Source: Vermamoeba vermiformis
Taxonomy: Eukaryota > Tubulinea > Echinamoebida
Direction of reading: 5' to 3'
DNA: 64,000 bases
Assembly (NCBI GenBank): GCA_045837725.1
Contig: JBEWZL010000145.1
Coordinates: forward strand, 434,001 to 498,000
Shown: positions 13,203-26,148 of the stretch, piece after piece
Position numbering within the stretch: the stretch's first letter is position 1
Layout: every line of letters begins with the position of its first letter
Notes under the pieces: generated by a model
Told to the model about the DNA's origin: nothing
Seen by the model: the letters and a program-made list of their open reading frames with translations, nothing else
Databases searched by the model: none
Made by a program: the position numbers and the translations under genes

Positions 13203-16132
13203 TCACTTTGACGGCACAATTCCAAGCTTTTGCAACACTTTGTGGAATTGATCAGGATTTTTCAGCAGCCCATCAATGTTGTTCTCTGACACACTCACGT
13301 ATATGTGCGAAGGTGTTATCTCGTGCACTTGGATCTTTCTAGGAATGCCAACATCAAAGCAAACTTGTTTCCAAGCACTCACTTTCTGAATCTGAGCACA
13401 GGCTTCTTTGCAAGGTGCTGGGACATTGCCAGTGTACCAATTTTCTGCAAATAACTTATCTCTATTCTTTTGCTCCTTTTTGGTTGTAGTAGTTGTTGGA
13501 GAACACAAGTAGACCGAAGCAACAAACAGTACTCCACCTGTAAAAATAATCAGTTAATGTGTGTTGGCTTGCTAACCAGTACTACACACACCTGAGAATC
13601 CCATTACTTCAGGCCCAAAGCACTTGGTTGGCAAGAGCAAGGCACCAGAATATTGAGTGAGAAGCATGATCAACTCAGGTTGGTATTGTTGCTTGCATTT
13701 CATTATTGCTGCCATGGCCTGCTTCACAGCAGGGAACTTCTGCTCATCATCAAACAAGTGCTGAAAAATCGACCCAGCAAAGTGTTTCTTCAAGGCATCA
13801 AAATTTGCATTCATGTTTGTTTCATTCAGCAGTGTCACTGCCACTTGCAGAGCTGAGCATGAGTGAGCATCACCCAAGAAATTCCAAGTAGGTGTAAAAG
13901 GTTGAAGAGTCCAGTTTGGTGATGTTGCATTGAAATGCAAATCCTTCAGTAGTGGCAGAAGTTGCAGAGATGAAACAGCAGGGAAATTTAACTAGTTAAA
14001 TAGTTAGCACCAGTCAATATGAGTGCAACCTTACCAAGCATGCTCCAATCAATCTTGCAAAGCAATTTCCCTCCAAGTTTTCAGCTTGAAACAAACAGTT
14101 ATTGACAGAGTTGGTTAGCTCCATCTGAAACTCCTCAACATAAGGTCTGTAGTTATTCTCAAGCAACCATTTTCTGAACACAAGGAATGAATAAGGCTCT
14201 TTGATTGAAAGTAGGCTAGAGCCTGGATAAACCAGTGTTAATTGCTGCATGCACCAGGAAAATAAATCAAATTGTTGTTGTACCTGCTCCTGTATCTTGT
14301 CTGTACTCAGTTGTTACTAACACAAAGCCTAAATCCTCGAAATTAACTTCTAAACCCTTGAAGCACTCTTCTTCCAGCTCAAATCCACTGTCCACAGAAC
14401 TGCTGTAGAACAATTGCAACAGCAATTCCTTCCCTGGACTAGTATCAGTATTGGATACATATCAGGCACATTACTTACACATTGAACTCTGTGCAGGGTG
14501 AACAAAAGTGTTATTCAACACAGTCAATCTGTTGGAGACATAACCTGCAATTGTGCGCTTGAGTGCAGCAATGCCTCGATTGATCATGTCTGCTAAGCTC
14601 AGATCTTTTCTAAACTTGTTGGCCTTCCAAATGAACTTCGGCAAGTTCGCACATCGTCGCACTCTTCCTTGAGCCACAAAAGCAATGTTGTGTTGAGTTG
14701 CCTCCAAACCTTGCAGATTGCCAGCAAAGTACTGCCCAACCAAATCCATAGCCTCATGTTCTGAAACTGTAGGATAGCTAACATTGGCGTCAGACAAGCT
14801 GAATGCTTTGTCTCTCTTCTTTAGATCATCAACATTTGTCATGCGTGTCCCAGCAATGATGACAGAGGATTCATGAGGAAGTGAGTAATTGGCTAAAACT
14901 GACAAGAATGTCCTAGTTGCATGTTAATTCAAGTCCATCTACAGAGCTCTCTTACCTTTTTGCCTTAGAAGCATTAATAATTTCAATCTCTGGAAAAAGT
15001 TGTTGAGCAACTTGGGCATCATCAATGGCAAAGAATACTTTGTTCTTTGTAATCTGTTCCAAAATTCTCCTCAGAGGAGCTTGTATGTCCAATAAGATGA
15101 TGTCAGGATCATAATTAATTGCTATCAGCTGCCTTAACAACCAAATTTGCAGGCTGTCATTAATCAAAGCAGCATGACGTCCACCCTGTTTCATCAAATA
15201 GGCAAGCCACATAGAGGGAGTAAACACTTCCCCATGCTTCTCTTGCATTTTTTTCAGCAATATTGCTTGAGATAACCACAGCAATTGCACAGCACAGATC
15301 ATCAAATTTGTAGCTTCAGTTGGTGGCAAGTTTTTTTTGACTATGTTGTCCCTCAAACGTACTGTGTTGGAATGAAAACTGATAAACAGGTAGTCAGTGT
15401 AGTCCCTAGTCCTGCCCTCTTCAAAACAGGCTTCAGTGTACAGTACATAGTGCTGCTTTGCAAGTGCAAAAATTGTGCCTGCAAATAAGAAGTGAGCCAA
15501 CTTCCCAAAGACACACAACAATGGAGTTACCTGTCTTGCCCGCTCCAGAGACAGCTTGAAGCAGAATAGTTATTCCGTCTTTGGGTTCATAACCCAGTAC
15601 ATGTTGTATGACTGGATCGTTAAAGAATGGTTTATCAAGGAAACGAAAGTCAACTTCACCAGTGAGTGGATGCATGGGCAATTGTTTCTCTTTGGACAGG
15701 TATGGGCCAAGAGGATGGTTGTCTATTATCTTTTCAACATCATTCTTCTCTAAAACCTGGTAACTTAAGTCCAGTGGAGGCAGCAGCGATTCCAAAATCT
15801 GCAAAGTTACGGCCAACCTTCTGTGATGCTTTTCTGCTTTTGTACTCTGTTAATATTCTGTTTAAAATGATGTGAACAGGGGACTAACTGACTTTTTGAT
15901 CTGTAGGTTTGGTACTGAGTGAAACTCTGCGATCTATTGGATCTAACGAGGACTGCAAATTCTTTAATTAATATTCATGTTTGTTATAGTAATAATACAA
16001 CTAGGAGGTAATTTCCCATACCTTTTTTTGTTGTAAAGAACGAGATTCCGTTGGACGGCATAAATCCAGGTTTGAATCCGATTGCTCGGGCAGGTCTGAA
16101 AATCGCTGCTTTACAAAATAAACGTTTAACAT
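13203..16132 (-). CDS. Crinkler/RHS-type P-loop NTPase
   Basis: About 790 residues assembled from eight or nine exons, from the ATG at 16132 (MLNVYFVKQRFSDLPEQ) to the TGA at 13203. Near residue 155 is a Walker A motif, LLQAVSGAGKTGTIFALAK. About 160 residues later a Walker B-like strand, NKVFFAIDDAQVA, is followed by SSVIIAGTRM. This spacing and the GAGKTxTIFxLAK and DDAQ motifs are typical of the P-loop NTPase module of CRN (Crinkler) effectors and trypanosome RHS proteins, a group often linked to mobile elements and intracellular conflict. Further exons encode a helical region and a C-terminal domain that I cannot assign with confidence. The reading frame appears open along its length. Activity and targets are unknown; no secretion signal is evident. 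Confidence 0.6.
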
Positions 16133-16286
16133 AAATTATGAATTTTCTTATTCCTTAGTGGCGATCCAGAAGTTAACTCATTTGAGTCAAGATCAGGATT
16201 TCTTACCACCTCCGAGCGCGCGTGCAATCGATGTAGACCGCCTGAATAAGACAAACATTTATTCGTCAATTGTGGTGTTAGCAACG

Positions 16287-19200
16287 TCAAAGGCACAAAA
16301 AACTATCCTTCAAGAGCGCCAATTTAGCGTGCAGTTTGGGCATAAATTCCGCGGCACAGCTGACAATGCTCACGATCTTGTCTTTGTTCAAGGAGCTAAA
16401 ATCAGTGGCGCCTTTTTCGACCAACGACACTACAAAGGCCTTTGAATATGAACCGCCACATGATACTGCAATATCAAGAGGGAATTCGAAGTTGTTGTTG
16501 AAGACGCCATCCACATCCGGATTCAAATCCAGAATTTTGGTGAACAACTCGTAATCATTTTTCTTCATCGCCAACATCAGCGCGGTATTACCATCTCTAT
16601 CTACGGCGTTGATGTCGATATTAAGGTCTTTGAAGTTCGACTGGTCATCCAAGATCTTGTTCACGAGTAGCGCGGGATGGTTCAGATCCACGACCAGCTG
16701 CAACTTCTCGTCATCGATTTTGATGGCCAACTCATCGCTCATCTCGTAGCACTTGTTGAGCACGTCCAAAGCCTTGGAGTGCTGACCTTGTTCGACCTCT
16801 TCAGCACTGACAGCTGGGAGGCCGTTGTCGTTGTTCTCGATGACTGCGTGTTGCTGTTGACGTTGCACGAACTGCTCGTTCCACTGCTCCAAGTCCTCAC
16901 CGCTCTCAAAAGGACCCTCGTGAGGCATATCAAAGCCATGCGGGTAGTTCTCGTTCAGGAAGTCGATGGTAGCTTGCACTTCGTTTCTAACTGTGCTAAC
17001 TGTCTCATCCACTGGTTCGCATTCGAGCTTGATGCGCAACTTCTTCTTCTCTTTAGAAATAACGGCAGCTTCATCAGCCAGCTGAGCCCATCTGAGCTCG
17101 TTCTGTCTTCTGACGTCCGCTTGACAGTCGACCTTGACTTGCACCGAGTGATCTCGGCCCCATTGGTATACGAAGACGTCGCGAGCTGCGTCTTGTTCGC
17201 TCTGGCCGTGCACTATTCTGTCGTTCATGGCCACGCAGACCACGTGATGAGGACCAGCCGCGAGGAGTTGCGCGTTGCGGACTTGTGAAATTTCAACACC
17301 CGAAGGACTGCTAATGGTGTCATCAGAGCACATCACGCCTGATCCAGTGCCAACCACGCGCACAGCACCTTTGTCCGCAAAGACCGCGAAACTGGTGCCA
17401 ACAGCGTAATGTGTCAGGCCTAAGTGTTCCTGGCGTTGCTTCAACACATGGCGATTATTGTGTCGAGTGAGCGAGTACTCGAATACACTCGTGCTAGCTA
17501 TCGTATAATAGTGTTAGTATAAATACGGCTCTAAGATCACCGCACTTACTTGTGGTGTACGCGAAACACACATTTCCATAAATGAAAGCAGTGCTATAGT
17601 CCTTCGGCTGTGAAGTTGCGTTGCACCTCGAATCTTCTTCCGTGCGCATGAACATGTATTTTGAGTTCCAAATAAGAATTTTTCCGTCAGTGTCGACGCA
17701 CACGGGATGCGCGTAGTGAGCATTGATGGATCTGGCCTTCAGCTGGGGAATGACAGAAGGAACGTAGCAAACCATATCAAATTGCTCACCCCATACATAT
17801 ACAGTGTTGTCTAGTCAACATTATAGGAATTAGATTAGATTTTGCCAGATGCGAATCTGCATCCGTACCTTTGGCAATAGCGAAGCACAAGCGATCTGCG
17901 ACGGAAATATCCTGGAACTGCACGTGTCTGTACTCATCGTCCGGGCAAAGGACGACAATTCTAGCGGGCTTGGGCACTATTGTTTCTTCCATCCGGTTGA
18001 GTCCTAGCTCCGCTTGGCCGGAACCCCAGACCCACAAATCACCCTCAGCTATTATATGGCTTAGTACTCATAGTCTAATATAATAGTTTCGTGCATACTT
18101 GACAAACCCAAAGTAAATCCGTTGCCAGCAGCCACTTTGCGGAACTTGCATGAAGCTTGCAATTGCACGGCGAAAGAGGAGGAGCGTACCAGACCATCGC
18201 CGAGCTGACCTCTATCACCCCGACCCCAGGAGTATACGTCTCCATTGTCTAAAGCAAGATCCGTTAGAACTTTCTGGCTAACCTGAATTTTTTCAGAGAA
18301 TAGTCTTACTGAAACACGCAACGGAGTGATCCTCGCCCGCTGCAACAGAGATGATATTAAATGCAGGAGGCAGTCCTTGAACAGGTCGTGGCTTGACAAT
18401 CGAAGAAGCTAAAGGAAGCCGGATTTAGATTCGGAACTTTTGTAACGGATGTGTTTAGACTTACTGGGCACCAATCCGATCTGCTTGAATTGCCATTCGC
18501 ATAAATAGCGACTGCAGACACAAGATTTCCGACTGTCAGGGTTTGCTACGACATTGTCGCATAATAAACAGAACGAGGTCAGATGTTCAAGACGTGCCCT
18601 TGAAATAGTCAGTAATGCGAAGCAAAACGAAATGAAACTTACTTATAATATGCTTGAAGGCCTTGTTCCAACTTTCCAGCATTGGCGTGGTCAGCTAGCA
18701 CATTCTCGGCACGAATCTGTCAGATGCAAAAAAATGAGCAAATTTTAAAAAGATTCGAAATTGAATTCTAGTTTACTTTAGCTTCAAAAGGTATCGCCAA
18801 CTCGATAGCTTTCTCGATATTGTTATCGGCTTCAGCGACGGCAAGTCTAGCAACCTAGATTCGAAAAATAAGTACACAACGAGACCCAAATTGTCCTTAT
18901 AATCATTAATATGGCTATTTTTTACCTCTGCGTCGAATCCCATCTCGACGAGCATCTCCCACACAGTTTGAATGGCTTCTTTTTGGGCTTGGTCGGGAGT
19001 AACGACCTTTTCAAGCATTACTGTTCGATTGAAATTGAAACCGATTAGTTAAATGTGTTTAAAGGGTTGTATTCATATAAAGCTATTATATACGTACCTT
19101 CGAGCTGAGTTTTCAATGCAAACTGGTCAATTGTTTCCAAGTCAGGCGAGATCAGGCTTGCTCTAAATTTATTCGGCCTTTCCATCCTAGCAACGTTATT

Positions 19201-19445
19201 AGACCTTGCTCTAGCTGCATTAATATAGCTTACGTTATGAAGAGATTGTAGCCCGGCAAGAGACCCCACTGGATTTGCAGCTCCTGAGATGAGATGAGGC
19301 TACTTAAGTCTCCGATAAGGAAACTAAGTTTGTTTTCGTCGCCTGAAGCATTGGCCTGAAGGCACTCGTCATAGCGCTTTTTGAACGCTCTGGCGATGGT
19401 GAGCGAGTTGTTTTGTTGCATCTCGTTTGTTTTGTAATTGAACAT
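16287..19445 (-). CDS. UBA - zinc knuckle - RCC1 - ankyrin protein
   Basis: Exons join in frame from MFNYKTNEMQQNNSLTIARA (ATG at 19445) to the TGA at 16287. In order: an alpha-helical N-terminus; a UBA-like domain (MGFDAEVARLAVAEADNNIE, around 18790-19018); and a Cys-rich knuckle near 18500-18600 (FCLLCD, then CVCSRYLCEWQFKQIGL) that resembles the element preceding the catalytic domain in PARP6/8-type proteins. RCC1-like propeller repeats follow (VAAGEDHSVACF, DVYSWGRGDRGQLGDGL, DLWVWGSGQAELGLNR). Last come a charged linker and one or two ankyrin repeats (INAVDRDGNTALMLAM). UBA domains bind ubiquitin and RCC1 propellers bind proteins or chromatin, so a ubiquitin-linked scaffold is likely. 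No catalytic HECT, RING or PARP domain was seen. Confidence 0.7.
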
Positions 19446-19952
19446 TGAAATTTTTCAGAAGGAATCCTTTCTTATGTTATTCTACAAATGCTTCAAATTT
19501 GCTTTGTAATTAATTTCAGAAGCAAATAAGATAGGATTTTTAATTGACTAAAAGTAAATAGGCTTGAATTAAAACTTGAGTCTCATGTTGAGACCTTCCC
19601 AGATTTGTGGGAACAATCGAACCAAAATCTTAGGAAAATATATATCCTGAGCCTATCCAATTATAATTTTAGGATGGTGATCGAAATTTGCTTAGAACTA
19701 TAATCGAAAAATAGCAAAAATCAAATAAATAGAATCTTTCGTTTGAAATGTCTGATCCCAGCCAAACGACTGCTCAGTTTTTTCAATGAATAATTAAGTA
19801 ATTTTAAATAATATTGTCATACCCGAAAGTTGTTTACCGCAAAAGATCAGATAATTTAATCATCGGTTTTTTTTGTTTGTTTTAAGCGAAAAAGCATAGA
19901 TCAGCGAGGATTAGACGCTTTTTACTAAAATTACAGTGCATGTTTTTGCTTA
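19446..19952 (+). other. Intergenic region, nothing recognised
   Basis: About 500 bp, AT-rich, between the start of the UBA-RCC1 gene and the stop of the C2-armadillo-UBR-RING gene, both on the minus strand. It should hold the promoter of the former and the 3' UTR of the latter. No gene or repeat was identified. Confidence 0.4.
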
Positions 19953-22900
19953 TTACGTATTAAACACTTTGACGCAATCAGCGATCGGTTGTCTACAAAT
20001 AGGGCATCGCTGACCAACTGACTTCATCTGCACTGCGCATTCATAGCAACATGCTATAATAATATTATTAAAATAAGCCATTTTTAAGCTCACTGAAGAA
20101 GTACAAGATCGCGTAGCGCATCCGATTTTAAAATTCAAATGTAACTTACCTAAGTGACCACACTTGTAAAACACCGAGTTTTTCTTCTTTTCAAAGCAAA
20201 TAATACATAATTCATCGTCTTCATTAGCCTTAGGCTCTTCTTTAGGCGCTGAGTTTCGCAGATCCGCTCCCTTTTCTTCTTTCTAATAGTAAGCACTATT
20301 AGTTGCTGATACCATATTAATGTATATATTAGCTACCTTTTTAGCTTGGCAACTGTTGAATCTTTCATCGCATGAACAGCTGAATGTACTGGCCTAAAAT
20401 AGCCAAGTCAGTGAACGGATTACTTAATCAGGCAATTCATATTGAGCGCAAGTCAACTTACCTGACTGAACACGATCATATGTCCTTTATGACACTTCTT
20501 GGCACATGTCGCGCAGATCATCTTGTTCAGCTGCACGAAGCAAGTCTTGCACTGGTACGCGTACTGAATTCGCGGAATTTTTCCGGTGTAAATTGTCGTG
20601 CACAAATCCACGGGCTCTGCTTCTTTTGTGAGCTTCTTGGCTGAGCAGAACGGTGAATTTCCGCAACGACAATAAAAGCTGTACACGTTAGTTGAAATGA
20701 TCACTTCGTGGCCTTTGTGGCAGATCTCAGCACACGCGATGCAAATGCCTTCCGAGCCCTGGTTGGTTTACCATATTAGGCAACGTCGTTCATGAACAAA
20801 GAGTACTATTCTAAGACTTACCGTTAGCGCACAAGTCTTGCACTCAGCGTATTGTTGCGGCACAGGTGTTGATTGTTTGTCAGGATAAGTGCATACTTTG
20901 CCACTATTTAACGATTAGTATATATATGCTTCCTAATATAGACCCAATAGCACGTACGTGTATCCGAGTTGTTTCAGAATAGCCGATGATTCCGTGCTCA
21001 ACGAGATGTTGTTGGGCAGTTTTGAAAATCCAGCCAGAATGCTGACCAATTTGTCCATGTCTATAACAGCTTGCACAGCCTCATCTGCAATAAAATAGTT
21101 AGGTTAACATAAAAAGTTGATAAAATCACGTGTTGAATTTGACACGTGTCAAGATGCAGTTCATACCGAACACGAAACTCTTGAACGAAGTGACAATGGC
21201 CAACAAGATCGGATGTGGCTGCGGTGTCATGAGCAGAGGGTTGGAAATGATGCCCATGAACAGATCAAACACTTTGGCTTCGATAACTTTGTTCAGCATT
21301 TCACGGGTCTGTAAACACGAGTGAGTAATGTAGTAGCCTTTTCGAAATATCATTTCCCAGTACGTACTTCAGGCACGATTGGCAAGCACAAGCAGTGAAT
21401 GATTCGTACAGCGTGCACAGCCAGATCTGCTTCGCGCAACAACAGCTTCTTGAGCTCATCGAGACCAACGACTTCGAGGAACTTTCTCTTGTTCTCAATG
21501 TCCGTTTCTGTGGCCAAGAATCAGTTACTAGTTACAAACTTGAAAGGCGGTATATTGAACTTACGATACACCAAGCACCGCAACAGTTCTAAGGCGGACA
21601 ATTTGTTCACCACTTGATCGCTCTTGTACGCCGCTAAAGCTGCTTGATACAAATCTGCTTGTTGCCACACTGGGGCCATAAGAGGATCTGAAGTCATCAT
21701 TCAAGTTAGTGCCCATAGTACTTCGGTTCATTGACGTGTTTGACGTACCTTTGATGAACACGCCGATAAGCTCCAGAGCTCCTGCTTGAACACGTGGCTC
21801 GGGACTCGACAAAAACTCTATTAATCGCTTGGCTGTTTCGACACCACCGATCTGCGAGAACTCTGACATCAATGGTTGCGCTAAAATAATAGAATTAGTA
21901 TTATTTAGAAAGTAGTTACTTCGCTCAAGTGAATTAATAAACGGGACTGAACAACACTGATTTCAAAGTGACTTACAATCGTAGCAGCTGTACTTGAGCA
22001 CAGTGAGTGTCAGCGACAACAAATTGACGTCGCAGTTCTTGTCAATAATGTTCGAGATGAGTGGCACGACTGCGTTGTCCTTCAACATTAGCTGTTGCAC
22101 GATTGGTCGCAATGGAGGCAACATGGCTCGTTCAAGAATCAACTCGAATGCTGTCACTTTCAACTTCTTATTGGGTACCCATAGACAGCCAAACAATTCG
22201 GGAATTAATTTGGTTTCAACGTTCACTGAAAAAAAAAATCATTAAAATACTGCGAATATTTATCATTCCTTTTTAAGTCGATATTAAGGAATGGACAATG
22301 AGAATGTGAGTATGAAGGACGTACCATCGTAAGCCGAAAAATTGATGTATTTAGTGCCGTATTTGACGAGCTCTTGATTTTCCGCGCCCAACATCTTGCT
22401 GAGCGGTGCAGCAGCCCAAGAAATGAATTCTTTGGTCAATTCTTTGTCGTTCAATGTCGTCAAGTACTTGTCGATCGACTGCGTAACAACTAAGATAAAT
22501 CCTTCGTCGATATTTTCTTTCGAGTACGCTGTATTCAGCACCACTCGTAGTTCTTTAATAATTGACTTTTGATTTTCAACGTCTAAATAAGGAAAATTTA
22601 GGAAAATTAGTTTTTTTCGTTGCGAAATTAGGAAAAAATGTTATTATAATCACTGACTGACGAAAAATGATTTTCTACGTACTGTCTTTGCCCAGGACAT
22701 TAAAGCACTGGAAAATATTTTTGATCAATTGATCGTTCTTGTATAACAGACATTGAGACAGCAACGGAATTCCACCAGCCAATCGGATCACGTCCTTGTT
22801 GCTCGGGCCTTTAAAAAAAAAGTTATTATTAAATTTCGAAAATTCGTTATTTTACGCACTTCCGCCAGCAAGGCCGTAACATAAATTAGTTAATACGGGA

Positions 22901-25283
22901 ACAATTCGTCGCAACAGTGTCGTTGATTTCGACTCGGCTAACATGCTGACTAAAAAGGAAATAATGCCTTCTTTTTGGAACATTTGTTGGATATTCGAAT
23001 CTGCAAATGAAAATAAGGAATGAGCACGTGTTTTCAGCGAAAACGCAAGTCAGATCTGTTTCATTACCTCTAATCGACAAAGGAATCAATAGATCAATGA
23101 CATATTTCATCAATCGTTCGTCTCTCGTGTTCATCGCTTTCAACAAACAAGTCAAGCCATTATTACGATAAATCGTCTCCAAGTTCTTCGTGTCTGAAGC
23201 GGATGCGTTAGCAGATCCAAAATTAAAACATAAATATAATAGGGGCCTTACTATCTTTAGAAACAGTCGCAAGTAATTTAGCGACATTGGCCGAGAATTC
23301 CATATTTGGATAATTCATTAACGGCAAGAAATACGAGATCAAACTGTCAACACGGAAAATCTTCGCACAAGCCTCCGGTTCTAAAATAATAACATTAATA
23401 TTATTAAATTATATTATAGTGTTCGGATTTTACCTTTTTCGGCAATATTGATCAATTCTTGAACGTCACTTTGAGGTGTTTGTGAATAAGCAATTTTCTT
23501 TACGATTGTTTTGACGGCCTCTTGGGTACGCATGAACTCGACTGGGACCTGCCATAAAAGGTAAATGAATAAATTATTGCAAAGACTTCAAGTAATTTGA
23601 CTCACAGGAGTCGATTCAGCCAATAGTCTTTGCATTGATTTCGGCTTGGGAAACACGGAGTCCAACAGTTCTAATTTTAGAAAAACTTTGCTGGGCTGGG
23701 GTGCCTCTTCGATAACAGGAGCAGCGTCAAATATTCCTAAATAAGGAAATCCCAATTATTACCGTATTATGATTTAAAATAATAGACTTCAAAATCGTCG
23801 TACCGTCTTCCGTATGCTGGCCACCTTCCATTTGAATGAACGGCGGTAATTTGCTGAGCACAATCTCGCCGCATATCTCGCCAAAAGGCACGTTTTGGAA
23901 CATAAAAGTTTCCTTAAATGGCATGCGGGACTCGTTCAGTGAATAGACGCGGACGAGCGGCACTTGACACTCGCCAATCAATTCAACGACGGTAGTATTG
24001 TAATCAAATGCGCGGATAATAATAGTGTCGTTCACTATGTCCTTCAATGTGCCTGTCAGTCGAATCGGCGGCAGATCCATCCACGAAGGGGTCATAGTGT
24101 TGTAACAAATAGTAGTTCTGCTTAGCTTCTTTGGGCTAAATATTACATCATTAACATGCAATACAAATATACGAGTAGTTCGATTTAATTTTGCGTTACA
24201 AGCTCGTGTAACGGATCCAAAACTGAAAATTCAAAACTACGGTAAATATGATTTTAGGAATATTAAACTCAATACTTTAGTACATATTATTTGGTTAATA
24301 AGATTAACTGGTTGCGTGGTGGATCCGTTCAAAATAAAATTAAGTTGAATAAAAAAATAGGTACGTACTCTGATTTTAAGAAGAACTCCAAGAAGCAGTC
24401 ATTCTTGCGCGTATTGTCTTGCACTTTCAGCGATGACTGACGCAGCAATATAACCGCAATATCATATACTGTAATTTCAGCCTCACCAGTACACACCATC
24501 GTCAGATCAAATTGAATGCGTGTGTTCTTGACTGGCTTCTCAATATCTTCTTTCTTGCTCTGATAGAACAAATATTAACCACAAATTTGATAAAAATAGT
24601 CGGCTGTAATGCGGGGCGTGATCTGCGTACTTTTTCGAAAATTGGAAATTTCATCGCAGTGATATCGTATATTAATAGCGTTATTATCATCATAGAAGGC
24701 ATGAATATAACTATGCCTATATCGTCGATATTATAATAATTTTTTATCGTTACCTTTTTCATCAATCGTAAATTATGCGAGACGGGACCCGAAGCCAGCG
24801 TAAATAAATCGACTTTAACATAACCTAATATATCATAATTAATATTAAGGAATTTTTGGGTTTAATAATAATTCAAAATTTCGCGTGTTGCTAGATTTGA
24901 CTTACCAACCATCGACTTCTTGCCTCCAACACCACGTTTCCATAAATCGATAGTCAAGTGCTTATTATGAAAGTGTACAACGTCGTCAGGGTTATAATCA
25001 AACGCGTGTCTATCGTTCCAAGCCGGATTCAAATCTGAAAAATCACAACAATTAAATAAGTCGTCATTAATATAATTAAAATTCTCTATTAATATTACGC
25101 ACCTCCTTTCATCACCGTGGAGCTGAAATTCCACGAGTCCGCAAAATTAATATCGTATGATAAATCCAATTTGCCATGAATGTCTTTAAAGCGGATGTTT
25201 TGTATTTTGATATTAAATTTCGGTTTAATATTTATGGGCAATTTTGACCGTCTATTGCTCGCAGGGGACTCTCGAAGCTCCAT
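19953..25283 (-). CDS. Putative E3 ligase: C2 domains - armadillo repeats - two UBR boxes - RING
   Basis: A large gene of about 20 short exons from MELRESPASNRRSK (ATG at 25283) to the TAA at 19953. The N-terminal ~400 residues (23.7-25.3 kb) look like two C2-type beta-sandwiches, for example MTPSWMDLPPIRLTG and RAFDYNTTVVELIGECQVPL. An armadillo/HEAT helical repeat region follows (21.0-23.6 kb; RLIEFLSSPEPRVQAGALEL). Next come two tandem UBR-type zinc fingers (20.45-20.88 kb): YAECKTC, CIACAEICHKGH and FYCRCG; then YQCKTC, CATCAKKCHKGH and FSCSC. The C-terminus is a C3HC4 RING (CIICFE, YKCGHL, CCYEC, RCPICRQPI). UBR boxes bind N-degrons and RINGs recruit E2 enzymes, so a membrane- or calcium-linked ubiquitin ligase is inferred. 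The gene at 28413 shares the C2-armadillo part. Confidence 0.75.
21140..21151 (+). repeat. Intronic palindrome TGACACGTGTCA
   Basis: Perfect 12-bp palindrome within an intron of the C2-armadillo-UBR-RING gene, with a second CACGTG core 16 bp away at about 21127. Confidence 0.6.
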
Positions 25284-25531
25284 CTGATTAAATTGGCATT
25301 AGCGGCTTTTAATTGCAATTACATCACACTACCTTATTATACAAGTATTACCTAAAGGTCTAATCCTTGACGTATTAATAATATTTTATAGTGTTGTTCT
25401 GATCCGCCAAAGAAAAAACAAAGCGGAATAGAGATCGCTCGAGATTTCCGACACACGGAGCACAATAATTAGTAATGCTAATATGCTTAAAGATGCTTTT
25501 ATTGTTAAACAATATGTACATTACATTCTTT

Positions 25532-26148
25532 TCACTCTTTCAGTTCATTCAATAAAACTCCTTTTGTTTTGTAGAGCAAATCCGTGTTCTCCCACATAGT
25601 TTGTACTGCAACCAATAGTATTAATAAAATGTGATCTATAGCATAATATAGAGTTCTATCAGATCTTACCCTTCTCTGTTTGCCAGCCGTCAGATGTGGA
25701 GTAGAAAACTCGTTTGACTCCGAATTTGACCATCTTCTGCACGCAAATGGAGCACGGTCGTGAGTAACACAGAGTGTTGTTATTAAACTCTTCGTTACTT
25801 AGATTCGCGTTATTATAATTGAAGTTGTTGTTATTTTGTTTCTTGCTCTTTTTCAACTCGCTTGTTGGATTTAGCCTAACGACGTAAATGACGCATTTGT
25901 TCCATTGCTTGCGCATATATCTACTATTTTTCCCCTTTTTCTTTAAAGCCACATTCAAAACGCGACATGGCGTCTATCTCGCTGTGGATGGAGCAATAAC
26001 GCTCACCGTGCTTGATCTGCTCTGAAGAATTCTTGCCAAGAGCCATAACCTTGCCGCCTTTGACTACGACAGCGCCGTGACGGAAATACATTGAGCTCTT
26101 TGAGGCCTCCTCACACGCTAATTGAAGAAACTTGCTGATGCGACTCAT
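25532..26148 (-). CDS. dCMP/CMP deaminase-like protein, copy A (needs a +1 frame change)
   Basis: The first frame (ATG at 26148) reads MSRISKFLQLACEEASKSSM and carries FRHGAVVVKGGKV and the zinc-site motif CSIHSEIDAMSR; His and Glu of HSE are the expected zinc ligand and proton shuttle. It then hits a stop at 25924. The rest of the domain continues one base over from about 25956: LNVALKKKGKN, QWNKCVIYVVRLNP, an Asn-rich insert, the second zinc motif YSRPCSICVQKMVKFGVKRV, and FYSTSDGWQTEKG. After a GTAAGA...CAG intron comes a short tail ending at 25532. Deoxycytidylate deaminases convert dCMP to dUMP in thymidylate supply. The frame change falls exactly where it does in copy B, which argues against a simple pseudogene. 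Confidence 0.65.
25954..25962 (-). other. Candidate +1 frameshift site in deaminase copy A
   Basis: Minus-strand codons read CGT TTT GAA in the first frame; the conserved protein continues as TTG AAT in the +1 frame. There is no room for an intron between the two conserved frames. Confidence 0.45.

Noticed and set aside
16060-16100. GGTTTGAATCC resembling a tRNA T-arm
   Set aside because: It lies in the first exon of the Crinkler-type gene and has no cloverleaf partners.
16677-17288. 203-codon plus-strand open frame
   Set aside because: It is antisense to the RCC1/ankyrin exon, which has clear domains; the plus frame is repetitive in hydrophobic residues and looks like a shadow.
25924-26148. 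A 29-41 nt intron to explain the frame change in deaminase copy A
   Set aside because: A frame-restoring intron can be drawn in copy A but not in copy B, and it would remove codons that are conserved between the copies.
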